This document shows, piece after piece, positions 38,293-47,987 of a stretch of 64,000 nucleotides of DNA. How positions within the stretch are numbered: the first letter of the stretch is position 1; each line of letters opens with the position of its first letter. The DNA is from Cystobacter ferrugineus (GTDB lineage Bacteria > Myxococcota > Myxococcia > Myxococcales > Myxococcaceae): positions 60,593-124,592 of the forward strand of contig NZ_MPIN01000025.1 of assembly GCF_001887355.1 (NCBI RefSeq), in the 5' to 3' direction. The notes beneath the pieces are model-generated. The model did no database searches and had not been told where the DNA came from. It saw only the letters and a list, made by a program, of their open reading frames with translations. The translations under genes and the position numbers were made by a program.

Positions 38293-41200
38293 ATGGCTCA
38301 CGACGCGGCGGTGGCGGTCATTGGCATGGCGGGGCGCTTTCCGGGGGCGTCCACCATGGAGGACTACTGGCGCATCATCCGCGACGGGGTGGACACCTTC
38401 ACCCGGCTCACGGACGAGCAGCTCCTGGCCTCGGGCGTGGACCCGGCGCTCTTGCGCGAGCCCGGCTACGTGCGGCGCGCCGCCCTGCTGGATGGCGTGG
38501 ACCGGTTCGACGCGGGCTTCTTCGGCTTCTCGCCGCGAGAGGCGGAGATCCTCGATCCGCAGCACCGGCTCTTCCTGGAGTGCGCGCACGAGGCCCTGGA
38601 GCGGGCGGGCCACGGCTCCGAGCGCACCCGGGCGCGCGTGGGCGTCTTCACCAGCGCGAGCACGCACGGCTACTACCTGACGCACCTGTTCGGCAACGCG
38701 CGGCTGCGGCGGGTGATGGGGGACTTCCAGCTCGCCATCGCCAACGACAAGGACTTCCTGCCCACGCGCGTCTCCTACAAGCTGGGCCTCAAGGGGCCGA
38801 GCGTGGCGGTGCAGACGGCGTGCTCCAGCTCGCTCGTGGCCGTCCACCTCGCGTGCCAGAGCCTGCTCAATGGCGAGTGCTCGCTGGCGCTCGCGGGCGG
38901 GGCCTCCATCTCCGTGCCCCAGGCGGAGGGCTACCTGTACCAGGAGGGAGGCATCGTCTCGCCCGACGGGTATTGCCGCCCCTTCGACGCCGCGGCCGCG
39001 GGCACCAACCGGGGCAATGGCGTGGGCGTCGTGGTGCTCAAGCTGCTCGAGGACGCGCTGGAGGACGGAGACACCATCCACGCCGTCATCCGCGGCTCGG
39101 CGGTGAACAACGACGGCTCGCACAAGGTGGGCTACACCGCGCCGAGCGTGGAGGGCCAGGCGGCCGTCATCTCCGAGGCCCTGGCGGTGGCGGACGTGTC
39201 CGCGGACTCCATCGGCTACGTGGAGGCGCATGGCACGGCCACGCCCCTGGGGGATCCCATCGAGGTGGAGGCGCTGACGCGCGCCTTCCGGGGACAGACG
39301 CAGCGGCGGGGGTTCTGCGCGCTGGGCTCGGTGAAGGCCAACATCGGCCACCTGGACGCGGCCGCGGGCATTGCCGCCTTCATCAAGGCGGTGCTCACCC
39401 TGGAGCACGCGACGCTGCCGCCCTGTCTGCACTTCCGCGCGCCCAACCCGCGCATCGGCTTCGACGAGAGCCCCTTCTACGTCAACGCGCACCCACGCCC
39501 CTGGGCCCCGGGCGACGAGCCGCGCCGCGCTGGCGTGAGCGCCTTCGGCATCGGGGGCACCAACGTCCACGTGGTGCTCGAGCAGGCCCCGCCCCGTCCC
39601 GAGCCCGCGCCGGCGGCCCGGCCGTACGAGCTGCTGTTGTTGTCCGCGCGCACGGAGAGCGCCTTGCGGGTGGCGGAGGGCCGGCTGGCCGAGCACCTGC
39701 GCGAGGACTTCCGCGGGTCGCTGGCCGACGTGGCCCACACGCTGCGGGTGGGCCGCCGCGCCCTGGCGTTCCGCTCGGCGGTGGTGGCGCGCTCGCCGGA
39801 CGAGGCGGTGGCGCTCCTGGAGGGACGTGGGGGCGGCGCGCCGTCGCGCGGCGGGAAGGTCTCCCAACCGCGCACGGTGGCCTTCCTGCTGCCGGGCCAG
39901 GGCGCGCAGTTCGTGGGCATGGGCGCGGCGCTGCTGGAGATGGAGGCGGCCTTCCGCGAGCCACTGGAGCGCTGCGCGGCGCTGCTCGAGGGGGAGCTGG
40001 GGCTGGACATCCGCCGCCTGCTGCGCCCCGCGCCCGAGGAGCGGGAGGCGGCGGACGCCACGCTGCGCGAGACGCGGGTGTGCCAGCCGGTGCTCTTCGC
40101 GGTCGAGTACGCGCTGGCCCGGCTGCTGGAGTCCTGGGGCGTGAGGCCCTCGGCGATGCTCGGGCACAGCCTGGGGGAGTACGTGGCGGCCTGCCTCGCG
40201 GGAGTCTTCTCGCTGGAGGACGCGTTGGCGGTGGTGGCCGAGCGCGGCCGGCTCATGGGGGCCATGCGGCCCGGGGGCATGCTGGCGGTGGCGCTCTCGC
40301 GGGAGGAGCTCGCGCCCCACCTGGACGCGGAGCTCGTGCTCGCGGCGCACAACGGGCCCCAGGCGTGCGTGGTGGCCGGTCCGCACGAGTCCCTGGCCGC
40401 CCTCAAGGCCCGTCTCGAGGCGCGGGGCGTGGCGTGCACGGCGCTGGCCGTCTCCCATGCCTTCCACTCGCCGATGATGGAGCCCGCGGTGGCGGCCTTC
40501 GTGGAGCGGCTGCGGCGGGTGCGGCTCCAGCCACCCCAGCGTCCCTTCCTCTCCAACGTCACCGGCACGTGGATTCGCGAGGAGGAGGCCACGTCCGCGG
40601 AGTACTGGGGCCTGCACCTGGTGCGGCCGGTGCGCTTCGCCGAGGGCCTGGCGCGTCTGGCCGAGGTCGAGGGCCAGCTCCTGCTCGAGGTGGGGCCGGG
40701 CAATACGCTGGGGCGGCTCGCGTCGCGCCAGGACGGGGCGGCGCCGACCGTGTGGCCCACGCTGGGCTCGAAGCGGGAGGTGGGCTCGGAGGGAGAGCGG
40801 CTGCTGGGCACGCTCGGGCGGTTGTGGGTGGAGGGCGTGGAGGTGGATGTCGCGGGCCTGTCCCGGGGCGAGTCGCGCCGGCGCGTGCCCCTGCCCACCT
40901 ACCCCTTCGAGCGCGAGCGCTACTGGGTGGAGCGGGAGGTGGAGAGCGTCCCCGCCGTGGAGTCCGCGGCCGCGTCCTCGGCGACTCCCGAGCCCGGGTG
41001 GTACTACGCGCCCGAGTGGCGCCGCGTCGCCCTGCCCTCGACGGGGACGGGTGCACGGGCGGGACGGTTGTTGCTCCTGGCCGAGGCGGGCGCGGTGGGT
41101 GATGCGCTCGCGACGGTGCTCGAGGCCCGGGGACACTCCGTGCTCCGCGCCGAGCCGGGAGAGCGCTTCGAGCAGGTGTCGTCCACGCGCTGGCGTGTCA

Positions 41201-44200
41201 CGCCCGGACTCCGCCGCGACTTCGAGCGGTTGCTGGAAGGGCTCGGCGAGGTGCCTGCGCGGATCGTCCACCTGTGGATGCTCGGCGAGGAGGAGCAGTC
41301 CCGGGAGCGGGGCTTCGACACCCTGCTGGCCCTGGCGCAGGCGCTGGGGGCTCACGGCTCCCAGCCGGAGGTGGACCTCTCGGTGGTGGCTGATGGGCTG
41401 CACGCCGTGGCGGAGGACGAGCCGGTGCGGCCGCTCAAGGCCCTCGTGCAGGGGCCCGTGTCCGTCATTCCCCAGGAGCTGCCCGGGTGCATGTGCCGGG
41501 GCATCGACGTGGGGCTTCCGGCGGCGGGGGATGCCGCGTTGCTCCGGGAGTGGTCGCGGCGGTTGGTGACGGAGGTGGAAGGCGGCGCGACGGAGCGCGC
41601 CGTGGCGCTCCGGGCCACGGGCCGCTGGGTGCGGGAGTACGTGCCCCTGAGGTCCTCCGCGCCCACGCCCGAGCAAGTCCCGCTGCGCCAGGGCGGCGTC
41701 TATCTCATCACCGGGGGCCTGGGTGGCGTGGGGCTCACGCTGGCCGAGCATCTGGCCCGCCGGGTCTCGGCGCGGCTGGTGCTCACGGGCCGCACCCCCA
41801 CTCCACCCCGAGAGCATTGGGACGCCTGGTTCGGTACGCCCACGCGGCTGCGGTTGGCCGAGGAGCGCGAGGGCCTGCGCGAGGCCGCGCTCCTCGTCGA
41901 GCACGAGGTGCCCCTGCGCTCCCTGGCGGACCACGAGGGACTGGAGGAGGCGCTGCACGAGTTCTGCGCCAGCCACCTCTACCACTTCCTGTTTCCCCGG
42001 GAGGCGCCCCTGGGACGGGGACAGCGCCAGGCCGTGGAGGCGGTGCGGCGCCGTCTGGGCCTGCGTCCCGGTTTCGAGCGGCTGTTCACCTTCATGTGGA
42101 GCACGCTCGAGGGGCGCGGACTGCTGCGCGCGGTCGCGGGGGAGCTGGAGGGCCGGGTGGAGCCCACCGACGTGCCCGCGCCCGAGGTGCTGCGGGAGCG
42201 GCTGCTCACCCGCTGCCCCGAGGTCTCGGGCCTGGTGGAGCTGGTCGAGCACTGCGTGCGCCATTACGCCCAGGTGTTGGACGGGAGCCTGCCCGCGCTC
42301 GGCGTGCTCTACCCCACCGGGGAGGTCGAGGAGCCCGCCTCGCGGGAAGGCGTCGAGTGGAGCAGCATGGGGCAGTGCGTGGCGCTGCTGCGCGAGTTCC
42401 TGGCCCGGTGCACCGAGCGCGTCCGAGGCCGGCCCCTGCGCATCCTGGAGGTGGGCGGAGGCACGGGCATGGTGCTCGAGGCCCTGCGGCCCCTGCTCGA
42501 GCGGCACCCGGTGGAGTACCACTTCACGGACCTGGGCCCTTCCTTCGTGCGCGCCATGGAGGAGCGCGGCCGGCGCGAGGGCCTGTCCTTCCTGCGCACC
42601 GCCGTGTTGGACCTGGCGCGTCCGCCGCGGGAGCAGGATCCGCGCACGGGCACGTATGACGTGGTGATTGCCCTCAACGTGGTGCACGCCACGCCGCGCG
42701 TGCCGGAGTCCCTGGCCCATCTGGAGCAGTTGCTCGCGCCGGGCGGCCACCTGTGCCTCGTGGAGACGGTGCGGCGGGAGCCCTGGGTGGACATGGTCTG
42801 GGGCCTGGCCGACGGGTGGTGGAACTTCGAGGACGCGCTGCGCACGCGCTCGCCGCTGCTGGAGGTGGCCACCTGGGAGCGGGCGCTGCGGGACGCCGGT
42901 TTCACCGGGTGCGAGGTGTTGCCCGTGGACGCGCGGCAGCGCTCGCGCTGGAACAGCGCCCTGTTCATCGCCGAGCGGGCGGGTGGCGACGAGGCCCGGC
43001 CCGTGGAGGGCCGCGAGGCGATGCAGGAGCGCCTCCGCCGGCTCCAGGCCATCGAGGCCGCGGGGGGCGAGGTGGTGCCGCTCGTGGCGGATGTGACGGA
43101 CGCTGGGCGCATGGCCGAGGTGCTCGCCGAGACGAAGCGCCGCTTTGGCGCGCTCCACGGCGTCATCCACGCCGCGCTGGTGTTGGAAGACGGGCTGATT
43201 CAACTCAAGACGCCCGAGTCCGTCTCCCGGGTGCTGGCCTCCAAGGTGGACGGCACGCTGGTGCTGGACGCGCTGCTGCGCGAAGAGCCGCTGGACTTCC
43301 TGGTGCTGTGCTCCTCGCTGAGCTCGTTGCTGGGCGCCCTGGGCCAGGTGGACTACGCCGCCGCGAGTGCCTTCCTGGATGCGTATGCCGTGTCGAGGCG
43401 GGGACTCCCGGGCCGCCGCACGGTGTCCATCGACTGGGATCGCTGGCTGGAGGTGGGCGCGGCGATGCGCCTGGGGCTCGGGCTCGCGCCGGGACAGGCG
43501 GGAGCCCTGGGCCTGCGGCGCACGGCGCCGGGCGTGTACACGGCGCGCTGGCGGGCCGCGGACGCGTGGTGGCTGGACGAGCACCGCCTGGATGGCGTGG
43601 CCACGCTGCCGGGCGTGGCCTACATGGAGCTGGTGCGCGCCGCCCTGGAGGTCGAGCACGGGCCGGCGCCGCTGGAGTTCGAGCAACTGGTGTTCCACGC
43701 CCGGCTCACGGTGCCCGACGCGCGGGAGGTGGAGGTGCAGGTCCACCTGCGCGAGGGGGCGGAGGGCTACGGTCTGGAGATCCGCAGCCGGGAGACGGGC
43801 GCGGAGGCCTCGGGTTGGCGTTGCCACGCCACGGGGGAGGTCCGGGTGCTTCCGCGCGAGGAAGCGTCCCCCCGGGCTCCGCTGGAGGAGTGGGAGGCGC
43901 GCCTCGGACCCCTCCAGGAAGTGACGGGGGACGGCTCCGCGGCCGAGGCACGCGAGCGTGCGCCCACACTGGGCTCGCGCTGGTCCACGTTGCGCTGGCG
44001 GCTGGCCTGGAAGGGCGAGGAGGGCCTGGCGTCGATCGAGCTGCCGGAGGAACTGGTGGGGGATTTGCGCCAGGTGCCCCTGCATCCGGCGCTGCTCGAC
44101 GCGGCCACGGGCTTCGCGCCCCTGGCGGGCGCCTGGCTGCCCCTGGCCTATGGGCGTTTGCGGCTCCAGGGGCCCCTGCCCCGGCGCTTGTTCAGCCACC

Positions 44201-46773
44201 TGCGGCGGTTGGAGCCGGCCGAGGCCCGGGCGGGCGTGGTGCGCTACGGCGTGCGGGTGGTGGACGAGACGGGGCGGGAGTTGCTGTCGGCGGATGAGTA
44301 CCTGCTGCGCCGGGTGGACGCCGGCGTGGGCGAGCCGGAGCGCCGCGCGGCGGTGGTGCGTCCGGGAGAGCCGGACGGGTTGCGGCTGGAGCCCCTGGCG
44401 CGGCGCGCGCCCGCGGCGGGCGAGGTGGAGGTGCGGGTCATCGCCTCGGGGCTCACCTTCAAGGACGCGCTGCTCGCCCTGGGGGCATTGCCGGGGATGA
44501 CGGCTACGGGGACGCCGCTGGCGCTCGGCGTGGAGTGCGCGGGCATCGTCTCGGCGGTGGGGCCCGGGGTGAAGGGCGTGCGCGTGGGGGACGCGGTGGT
44601 GGCGGCCGCGGCGGGGGCGTTCTCCTCGCATGTCTGGGTGCCCCAGGAGCACGTCTTCCCCAAGCCCGCGGGGCTGAGCTTCGAGCAGGCCGCCATGGTG
44701 CCCGCCACGCTGCTCACGGCCTGGTACGCCGTGGACACGCTGGGCCGGCTGCGCGCGGGCGAGCGCATCCTCGTGCACGCCGCGGCCACGGGCGTGGGAC
44801 TGGCGGCGGTGAAGCTGGCGCTCCGGCGGGGCGCCACCGTGTACGCCACCGCGGGCAGCGAGCCCAAGCGCGAGTTCCTGCGCTCGTTGGGCGTGACGCT
44901 GGTCATGGACTCGCGAGGGCCGGGCTTCGACGAGCAGGTGCTCGCGCACACGCGGGGCGAGGGCGTGGACGTGGTCATCAACTCCCTGGGCGGCGACTTC
45001 CTCGCGCGGGGCCTGTCCGTGCTCGCGCGCCGGGGTCGGTTCGTCGAGCTGGGTGTGCGCGACATGCTCGCGGGGGGCACGCTGCCGCTGGCGCCCTTCG
45101 AGCGCGGCCTCACCTTCCTGGCGGTCCAGGTGGATCCCTCGATGCGGGGCCACCGGGAGTTGATGGGCGAGGTGCTCCAGCGGCTCGAGGAGGGCGAGCT
45201 GGAGCCCCTGCCCTACACGGCCTATCCGCTGGAGCGCGCGGGCGAGGCGCTCCGCCTCGTCGCCTCGGGCAAGCACCTGGGCAAGGTGGTGCTCTCCGTG
45301 GAGCCGTCCGCGTCCCGGCGCGCCGGGAGCCCTTCCGCGCGAGCCCCCCAGCCGGGCCGTCTCCAGAAGGGCCTGGACGCGGTGGGCCTGCGCTCGGACG
45401 AGGGCTGCGAGGCCTTCGAGCGGTGCCTCGGACTGGGTCTGCCCCAGGTGGTGGTGTCCACGCGGGAGTTGCGCGCGCGCATGGCGGAGATCGAGCGGCT
45501 GAGGGTGTCCACCTGGCAGCCCACGCTGCCCTCGGCTTCCCGGGCCACCCCGGCCGCCTCCACGCGCTCCCGGCCGTATGTCGCGCCCCGGAACGAGCGC
45601 GAGCGGGGAATCGCCGCGGTCTGGCGGGAGCTGCTCGGTGTCTCCGAGGTGGGCCTGGACGATGACTTCTTCGAGCTGCGGGGCGACTCCCTGCTGGCCA
45701 TCCAGCTCATGGGCCGGTTGCGCAAGGAGTGGGGCATCGAGCTGTCCCTGTCCGCGTTCCTCGCCCGGCCCACGCTGCGCGCCCTGGTGGGAGAGGCCCC
45801 GCCCGTGCCGCGGCCCGCCGCGTCCGCCCCGGTGTCGGACGGGGCACCGGTGTCGGCGGGAGTGGCGCCCTCGCGGGGCTGGACCCATCTGGTGCCCCTC
45901 CAGCCCGAGGGGAGCGCCCCGCCCTTCTTCTGGGCGGCGCCCCTGCTGGGCACCGTCTTCCCCTACTTCGCGCTGGCCCGGTGCCTCGCGCCCCACCCCT
46001 TCTATGCGCTGCAGCCGCCCGGCCTGGAGGAGGGGCAGGAGCCCGTGGAGAAGCTGGAGGAGCTCGCGGCGCTGTACGTGCGCGAGATGCGGCAGTTGCA
46101 GTCGCGCGGGCCCTACCGCGTGGGGGGCTGGTCCTTCGGCTGCGTGGTGGCGTACGAGGTGGCCCGGCAACTGGAGGCGGCGGGAGAGCAGGTGGCGCTG
46201 CTGGTGCTGCTGGACTTCCCCGCTCCCGCCGAGCGCACCGCCGCGGGAGTCTGGGCGGCGGCGCGTTTCTTCACTGGCTCGGTGGCCCGGGGCCTGGCGC
46301 CCTACGCGCTCGAGTACTTCGACCTGATGGCCCGGGCGCCCCGGCAGCCCGACGGTGCCGCCCGTGTCCGCGAGTCCCTGGCGCGGGGCTGGGAGCGGAT
46401 GCGGCGGGGCGGACTGCTGCGTGAGCTCTGGGACGAGGCCGCCCTGTCCCGGGTGATGCCGGGAGACTCCCGGTTGCTCCTGCGCGAGCCGGGCATCGCG
46501 CCCATGGTGCGGCTGGCGCGGGCGCACCAGCGGGCGATGATGGACTACCGCCCCACAGGCCGTCTCCAGCAGCGCATCCTGCTCTGGCGCACCGAGGCCC
46601 ATGCCCGCGGCTTCGCGCCGGACCTGGGCTGGGGGGCGCTGAGCGCCGCCGGGGTGGAGGTGCGCGAGGCCCCGGGAGACCACATGTCCCTGCTGCGGCC
46701 CCCCCATGTCGAACAGGTGGCCGCGCAGTTGCTGCACCTGCTCAACGTGGAGGCGTCCCGATCTCCTCGGTGA
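38293..46773 (+). CDS. tubF: TubF-like PKS: KS-AT-KR with nested C-methyltransferase-DH-ER-ACP-TE
   Basis: This is a 2826-residue final module. KS: TACSSS, EAHGTATPLGDP, NIGHLDAAAG. AT: GHSLGEY near 624 and HAFHS, malonyl-type. KR: NADPH motif GGLGGVG near 1138, with its catalytic half (CSSLSS, DYAAASAF) near 1675-1690. The C-methyltransferase (LEVGGGTG near 1386, NVVHAT) lies between these two KR halves. DH: HRLDGVATLP near 1763 and HPALLD. ER: HAAATGVGL near 2161. ACP: GDSLL near 2464. Type I thioesterase: GWSFG near 2612 and GDHMSLL near the end. Expected chemistry is malonate extension, alpha-methylation, full reduction and hydrolytic release, giving the branched acid of tubuphenylalanine. 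It starts 6 bases after tubE. Its last 32 bases overlap the convergent patatin gene. Confidence 0.9.
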   Translation: MAHDAAVAVIGMAGRFPGASTMEDYWRIIRDGVDTFTRLTDEQLLASGVDPALLREPGYVRRAALLDGVDRFDAGFFGFSPREAEILDPQHRLFLECAHEALERAGHGSERTRARVGVFTSASTHGYYLTHLFGNARLRRVMGDFQLAIANDKDFLPTRVSYKLGLKGPSVAVQTACSSSLVAVHLACQSLLNGECSLALAGGASISVPQAEGYLYQEGGIVSPDGYCRPFDAAAAGTNRGNGVGVVVLKLLEDALEDGDTIHAVIRGSAVNNDGSHKVGYTAPSVEGQAAVISEALAVADVSADSIGYVEAHGTATPLGDPIEVEALTRAFRGQTQRRGFCALGSVKANIGHLDAAAGIAAFIKAVLTLEHATLPPCLHFRAPNPRIGFDESPFYVNAHPRPWAPGDEPRRAGVSAFGIGGTNVHVVLEQAPPRPEPAPAARPYELLLLSARTESALRVAEGRLAEHLREDFRGSLADVAHTLRVGRRALAFRSAVVARSPDEAVALLEGRGGGAPSRGGKVSQPRTVAFLLPGQGAQFVGMGAALLEMEAAFREPLERCAALLEGELGLDIRRLLRPAPEEREAADATLRETRVCQPVLFAVEYALARLLESWGVRPSAMLGHSLGEYVAACLAGVFSLEDALAVVAERGRLMGAMRPGGMLAVALSREELAPHLDAELVLAAHNGPQACVVAGPHESLAALKARLEARGVACTALAVSHAFHSPMMEPAVAAFVERLRRVRLQPPQRPFLSNVTGTWIREEEATSAEYWGLHLVRPVRFAEGLARLAEVEGQLLLEVGPGNTLGRLASRQDGAAPTVWPTLGSKREVGSEGERLLGTLGRLWVEGVEVDVAGLSRGESRRRVPLPTYPFERERYWVEREVESVPAVESAAASSATPEPGWYYAPEWRRVALPSTGTGARAGRLLLLAEAGAVGDALATVLEARGHSVLRAEPGERFEQVSSTRWRVTPGLRRDFERLLEGLGEVPARIVHLWMLGEEEQSRERGFDTLLALAQALGAHGSQPEVDLSVVADGLHAVAEDEPVRPLKALVQGPVSVIPQELPGCMCRGIDVGLPAAGDAALLREWSRRLVTEVEGGATERAVALRATGRWVREYVPLRSSAPTPEQVPLRQGGVYLITGGLGGVGLTLAEHLARRVSARLVLTGRTPTPPREHWDAWFGTPTRLRLAEEREGLREAALLVEHEVPLRSLADHEGLEEALHEFCASHLYHFLFPREAPLGRGQRQAVEAVRRRLGLRPGFERLFTFMWSTLEGRGLLRAVAGELEGRVEPTDVPAPEVLRERLLTRCPEVSGLVELVEHCVRHYAQVLDGSLPALGVLYPTGEVEEPASREGVEWSSMGQCVALLREFLARCTERVRGRPLRILEVGGGTGMVLEALRPLLERHPVEYHFTDLGPSFVRAMEERGRREGLSFLRTAVLDLARPPREQDPRTGTYDVVIALNVVHATPRVPESLAHLEQLLAPGGHLCLVETVRREPWVDMVWGLADGWWNFEDALRTRSPLLEVATWERALRDAGFTGCEVLPVDARQRSRWNSALFIAERAGGDEARPVEGREAMQERLRRLQAIEAAGGEVVPLVADVTDAGRMAEVLAETKRRFGALHGVIHAALVLEDGLIQLKTPESVSRVLASKVDGTLVLDALLREEPLDFLVLCSSLSSLLGALGQVDYAAASAFLDAYAVSRRGLPGRRTVSIDWDRWLEVGAAMRLGLGLAPGQAGALGLRRTAPGVYTARWRAADAWWLDEHRLDGVATLPGVAYMELVRAALEVEHGPAPLEFEQLVFHARLTVPDAREVEVQVHLREGAEGYGLEIRSRETGAEASGWRCHATGEVRVLPREEASPRAPLEEWEARLGPLQEVTGDGSAAEARERAPTLGSRWSTLRWRLAWKGEEGLASIELPEELVGDLRQVPLHPALLDAATGFAPLAGAWLPLAYGRLRLQGPLPRRLFSHLRRLEPAEARAGVVRYGVRVVDETGRELLSADEYLLRRVDAGVGEPERRAAVVRPGEPDGLRLEPLARRAPAAGEVEVRVIASGLTFKDALLALGALPGMTATGTPLALGVECAGIVSAVGPGVKGVRVGDAVVAAAAGAFSSHVWVPQEHVFPKPAGLSFEQAAMVPATLLTAWYAVDTLGRLRAGERILVHAAATGVGLAAVKLALRRGATVYATAGSEPKREFLRSLGVTLVMDSRGPGFDEQVLAHTRGEGVDVVINSLGGDFLARGLSVLARRGRFVELGVRDMLAGGTLPLAPFERGLTFLAVQVDPSMRGHRELMGEVLQRLEEGELEPLPYTAYPLERAGEALRLVASGKHLGKVVLSVEPSASRRAGSPSARAPQPGRLQKGLDAVGLRSDEGCEAFERCLGLGLPQVVVSTRELRARMAEIERLRVSTWQPTLPSASRATPAASTRSRPYVAPRNERERGIAAVWRELLGVSEVGLDDDFFELRGDSLLAIQLMGRLRKEWGIELSLSAFLARPTLRALVGEAPPVPRPAASAPVSDGAPVSAGVAPSRGWTHLVPLQPEGSAPPFFWAAPLLGTVFPYFALARCLAPHPFYALQPPGLEEGQEPVEKLEELAALYVREMRQLQSRGPYRVGGWSFGCVVAYEVARQLEAAGEQVALLVLLDFPAPAERTAAGVWAAARFFTGSVARGLAPYALEYFDLMARAPRQPDGAARVRESLARGWERMRRGGLLRELWDEAALSRVMPGDSRLLLREPGIAPMVRLARAHQRAMMDYRPTGRLQQRILLWRTEAHARGFAPDLGWGALSAAGVEVREAPGDHMSLLRPPHVEQVAAQLLHLLNVEASRSPR
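46693..46770 (+). repeat. 3' end of tubF, parent half of a direct repeat
   Basis: This stretch codes for the last residues of TubF (EQVAA, LLNVE, SPR, stop). It is repeated, diverged, at 47901-47987. Homology continues into the patatin gene and stops upstream near 46693. Confidence 0.65.
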
Positions 46774-47827
46774 GGGGCGCTTGCGCTCGGTGGGGGGACA
46801 TCCATCCCGACGTGTCCACCCACTCCAGCGTCTGCGTCAGGTCGAAGCACTCGACGTACTTGTCGATGTTGGAGACCTGCTGCTCCACGTTGTTGCCCAA
46901 CTTGGAGGGCATGGGCGGATTCACCCTGAGGGTGTTGCCCTGGGGCAACAGCTTCTGTGTCTGGAAGGCGATGGCCTCCACGTTGGCCTCGATGCTGGCG
47001 GCCAGCAGGGCCATGGGTTGATGGCGGTCCAGCAGCCACCGCGTGTAGCCCCAGCTCTCGTTGTAGCCCTTCATGTGGTTCATCGCGTTTCCCGTGCCCA
47101 GCGACAGCACGAGCAGATCATTCATGGCCGTCGCCTCGGCCCATCTCACCTGGGCGATGGCGGCCAGGGTGGGGTTGTTGGCGAACAGGGCGCCATCCAC
47201 GTAGCCCTGGTACACCGGGGACACGATGGGCGACGCGCTGGAGCGCAGCGCCAGGTCCACCAGGAGGTCCTCCTCCTTCACGAAGGTATCTGCCTCGTCT
47301 TTTCCCCGGAGGTTGTGGAAGACGCGAGGCCGCCAGGCACGCGGCTCCTGCTCGTCCGGCCAGGCGCATGGATCCGGAGCGCTCCGGGCCGGAGCGTTCA
47401 CCGGGGCGCGCGGGGCTGGAGCGTCGAGCTGGAACGCGGGGATGACGACGTGGCGTTGCAAATCCTTCAGCGTCTTGCCCCCGAGCACGCCGGTGAGCGC
47501 CCGGGCCATGGCCTCGTTGGGCAACAGGGCCGTTCGCCCCACGAGCGCGCCAAGCTGATGGCGGAGGGGTTTGGTGAACAACCCCGGGGTGAACCACAGG
47601 TCACGGGCGGCCTTCAGTCCCTCGGAGGGGCGGGGGGCCGCCGCGAGGATGAGCGCGCTGATGGCGCCCGCGGACGCGCCGGCCACCAGCTGCACCGCGT
47701 CCAGGAAGCCGGGGCGCTCCTGCTCGATGCGCCGGAGGATGCCGAGGCCCACCAACGTCCGCAGGCCTCCGCCATCCAGGCTGATGATGCGGTACTTGTC
47801 CGGACTCGCGGGTGTGTCGCTGACCAT
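46742..47827 (-). CDS. patatin-like phospholipase, copy 1
   Basis: This is a patatin-like serine lipase of 361 residues. Oxyanion motif DGGGLR is near residue 16, the nucleophile elbow is GASAG, and the catalytic Asp is in YVDGALFANNP, so the Ser-Asp dyad is complete. ATG 47827 is chosen for AGGAGA just upstream; an upstream ATG at 47863 is possible. No signal peptide or membrane segment is seen. It overlaps the 3' end of tubF on the other strand by 32 bases. The gene at 47953-49062 is a close paralogue. Family knowledge: patatins hydrolyse acyl esters of lipids. A role in handling the tubulysin acyl ester or in self-protection is speculation based only on position. It has an insert rich in Ala/Pro (about 47370-47430) absent from copy 2. 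Confidence 0.8.
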   Translation of the reverse strand: MVSDTPASPDKYRIISLDGGGLRTLVGLGILRRIEQERPGFLDAVQLVAGASAGAISALILAAAPRPSEGLKAARDLWFTPGLFTKPLRHQLGALVGRTALLPNEAMARALTGVLGGKTLKDLQRHVVIPAFQLDAPAPRAPVNAPARSAPDPCAWPDEQEPRAWRPRVFHNLRGKDEADTFVKEEDLLVDLALRSSASPIVSPVYQGYVDGALFANNPTLAAIAQVRWAEATAMNDLLVLSLGTGNAMNHMKGYNESWGYTRWLLDRHQPMALLAASIEANVEAIAFQTQKLLPQGNTLRVNPPMPSKLGNNVEQQVSNIDKYVECFDLTQTLEWVDTSGWMSPHRAQAPLTEEIGTPPR

Positions 47828-47900
47828 CGGTCTTCTCCTGGGGGAAGCGGCCCCGCGGTCCACTTCCCGTCAATCGCCGTGGAGGGGTTTTGGAACTCCC

Positions 47901-47987
47901 CGCCGCGGCCACCCCATTCTCGAGCAGGTGGCGGCGCGGTCACAGCCCCTGCTCAACGTGGAGAGGCCTCGGCGGTCTCCTCGGTGA
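47901..47987 (+). repeat. relic of the tubF 3' end between the patatin genes
   Basis: Read on the plus strand this intergenic stretch still gives EQVAA, then LLNVE and SPR followed by TGA, in the same order as the C-terminus of TubF. It shares CTGCTCAACGTGGAG and TCTCCTCGGTGA with the tubF end. The part before 47953 is outside the patatin coding region, so it cannot be explained by patatin conservation. It marks the edge of the unit that was copied when the patatin gene duplicated. Confidence 0.65.

Noticed and set aside
37195..46737. A 3180-codon open frame on the minus strand opposite tubE and tubF
   Set aside because: Antisense shadow of two motif-complete genes; no independent ribosome site or domain.
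47571..47987. A plus-strand frame opposite and between the patatin genes ending in LLNVE..SPR
   Set aside because: Most of it is antisense to patatin copy 1. Only the end is meaningful, and it is a relic of tubF, not a gene.
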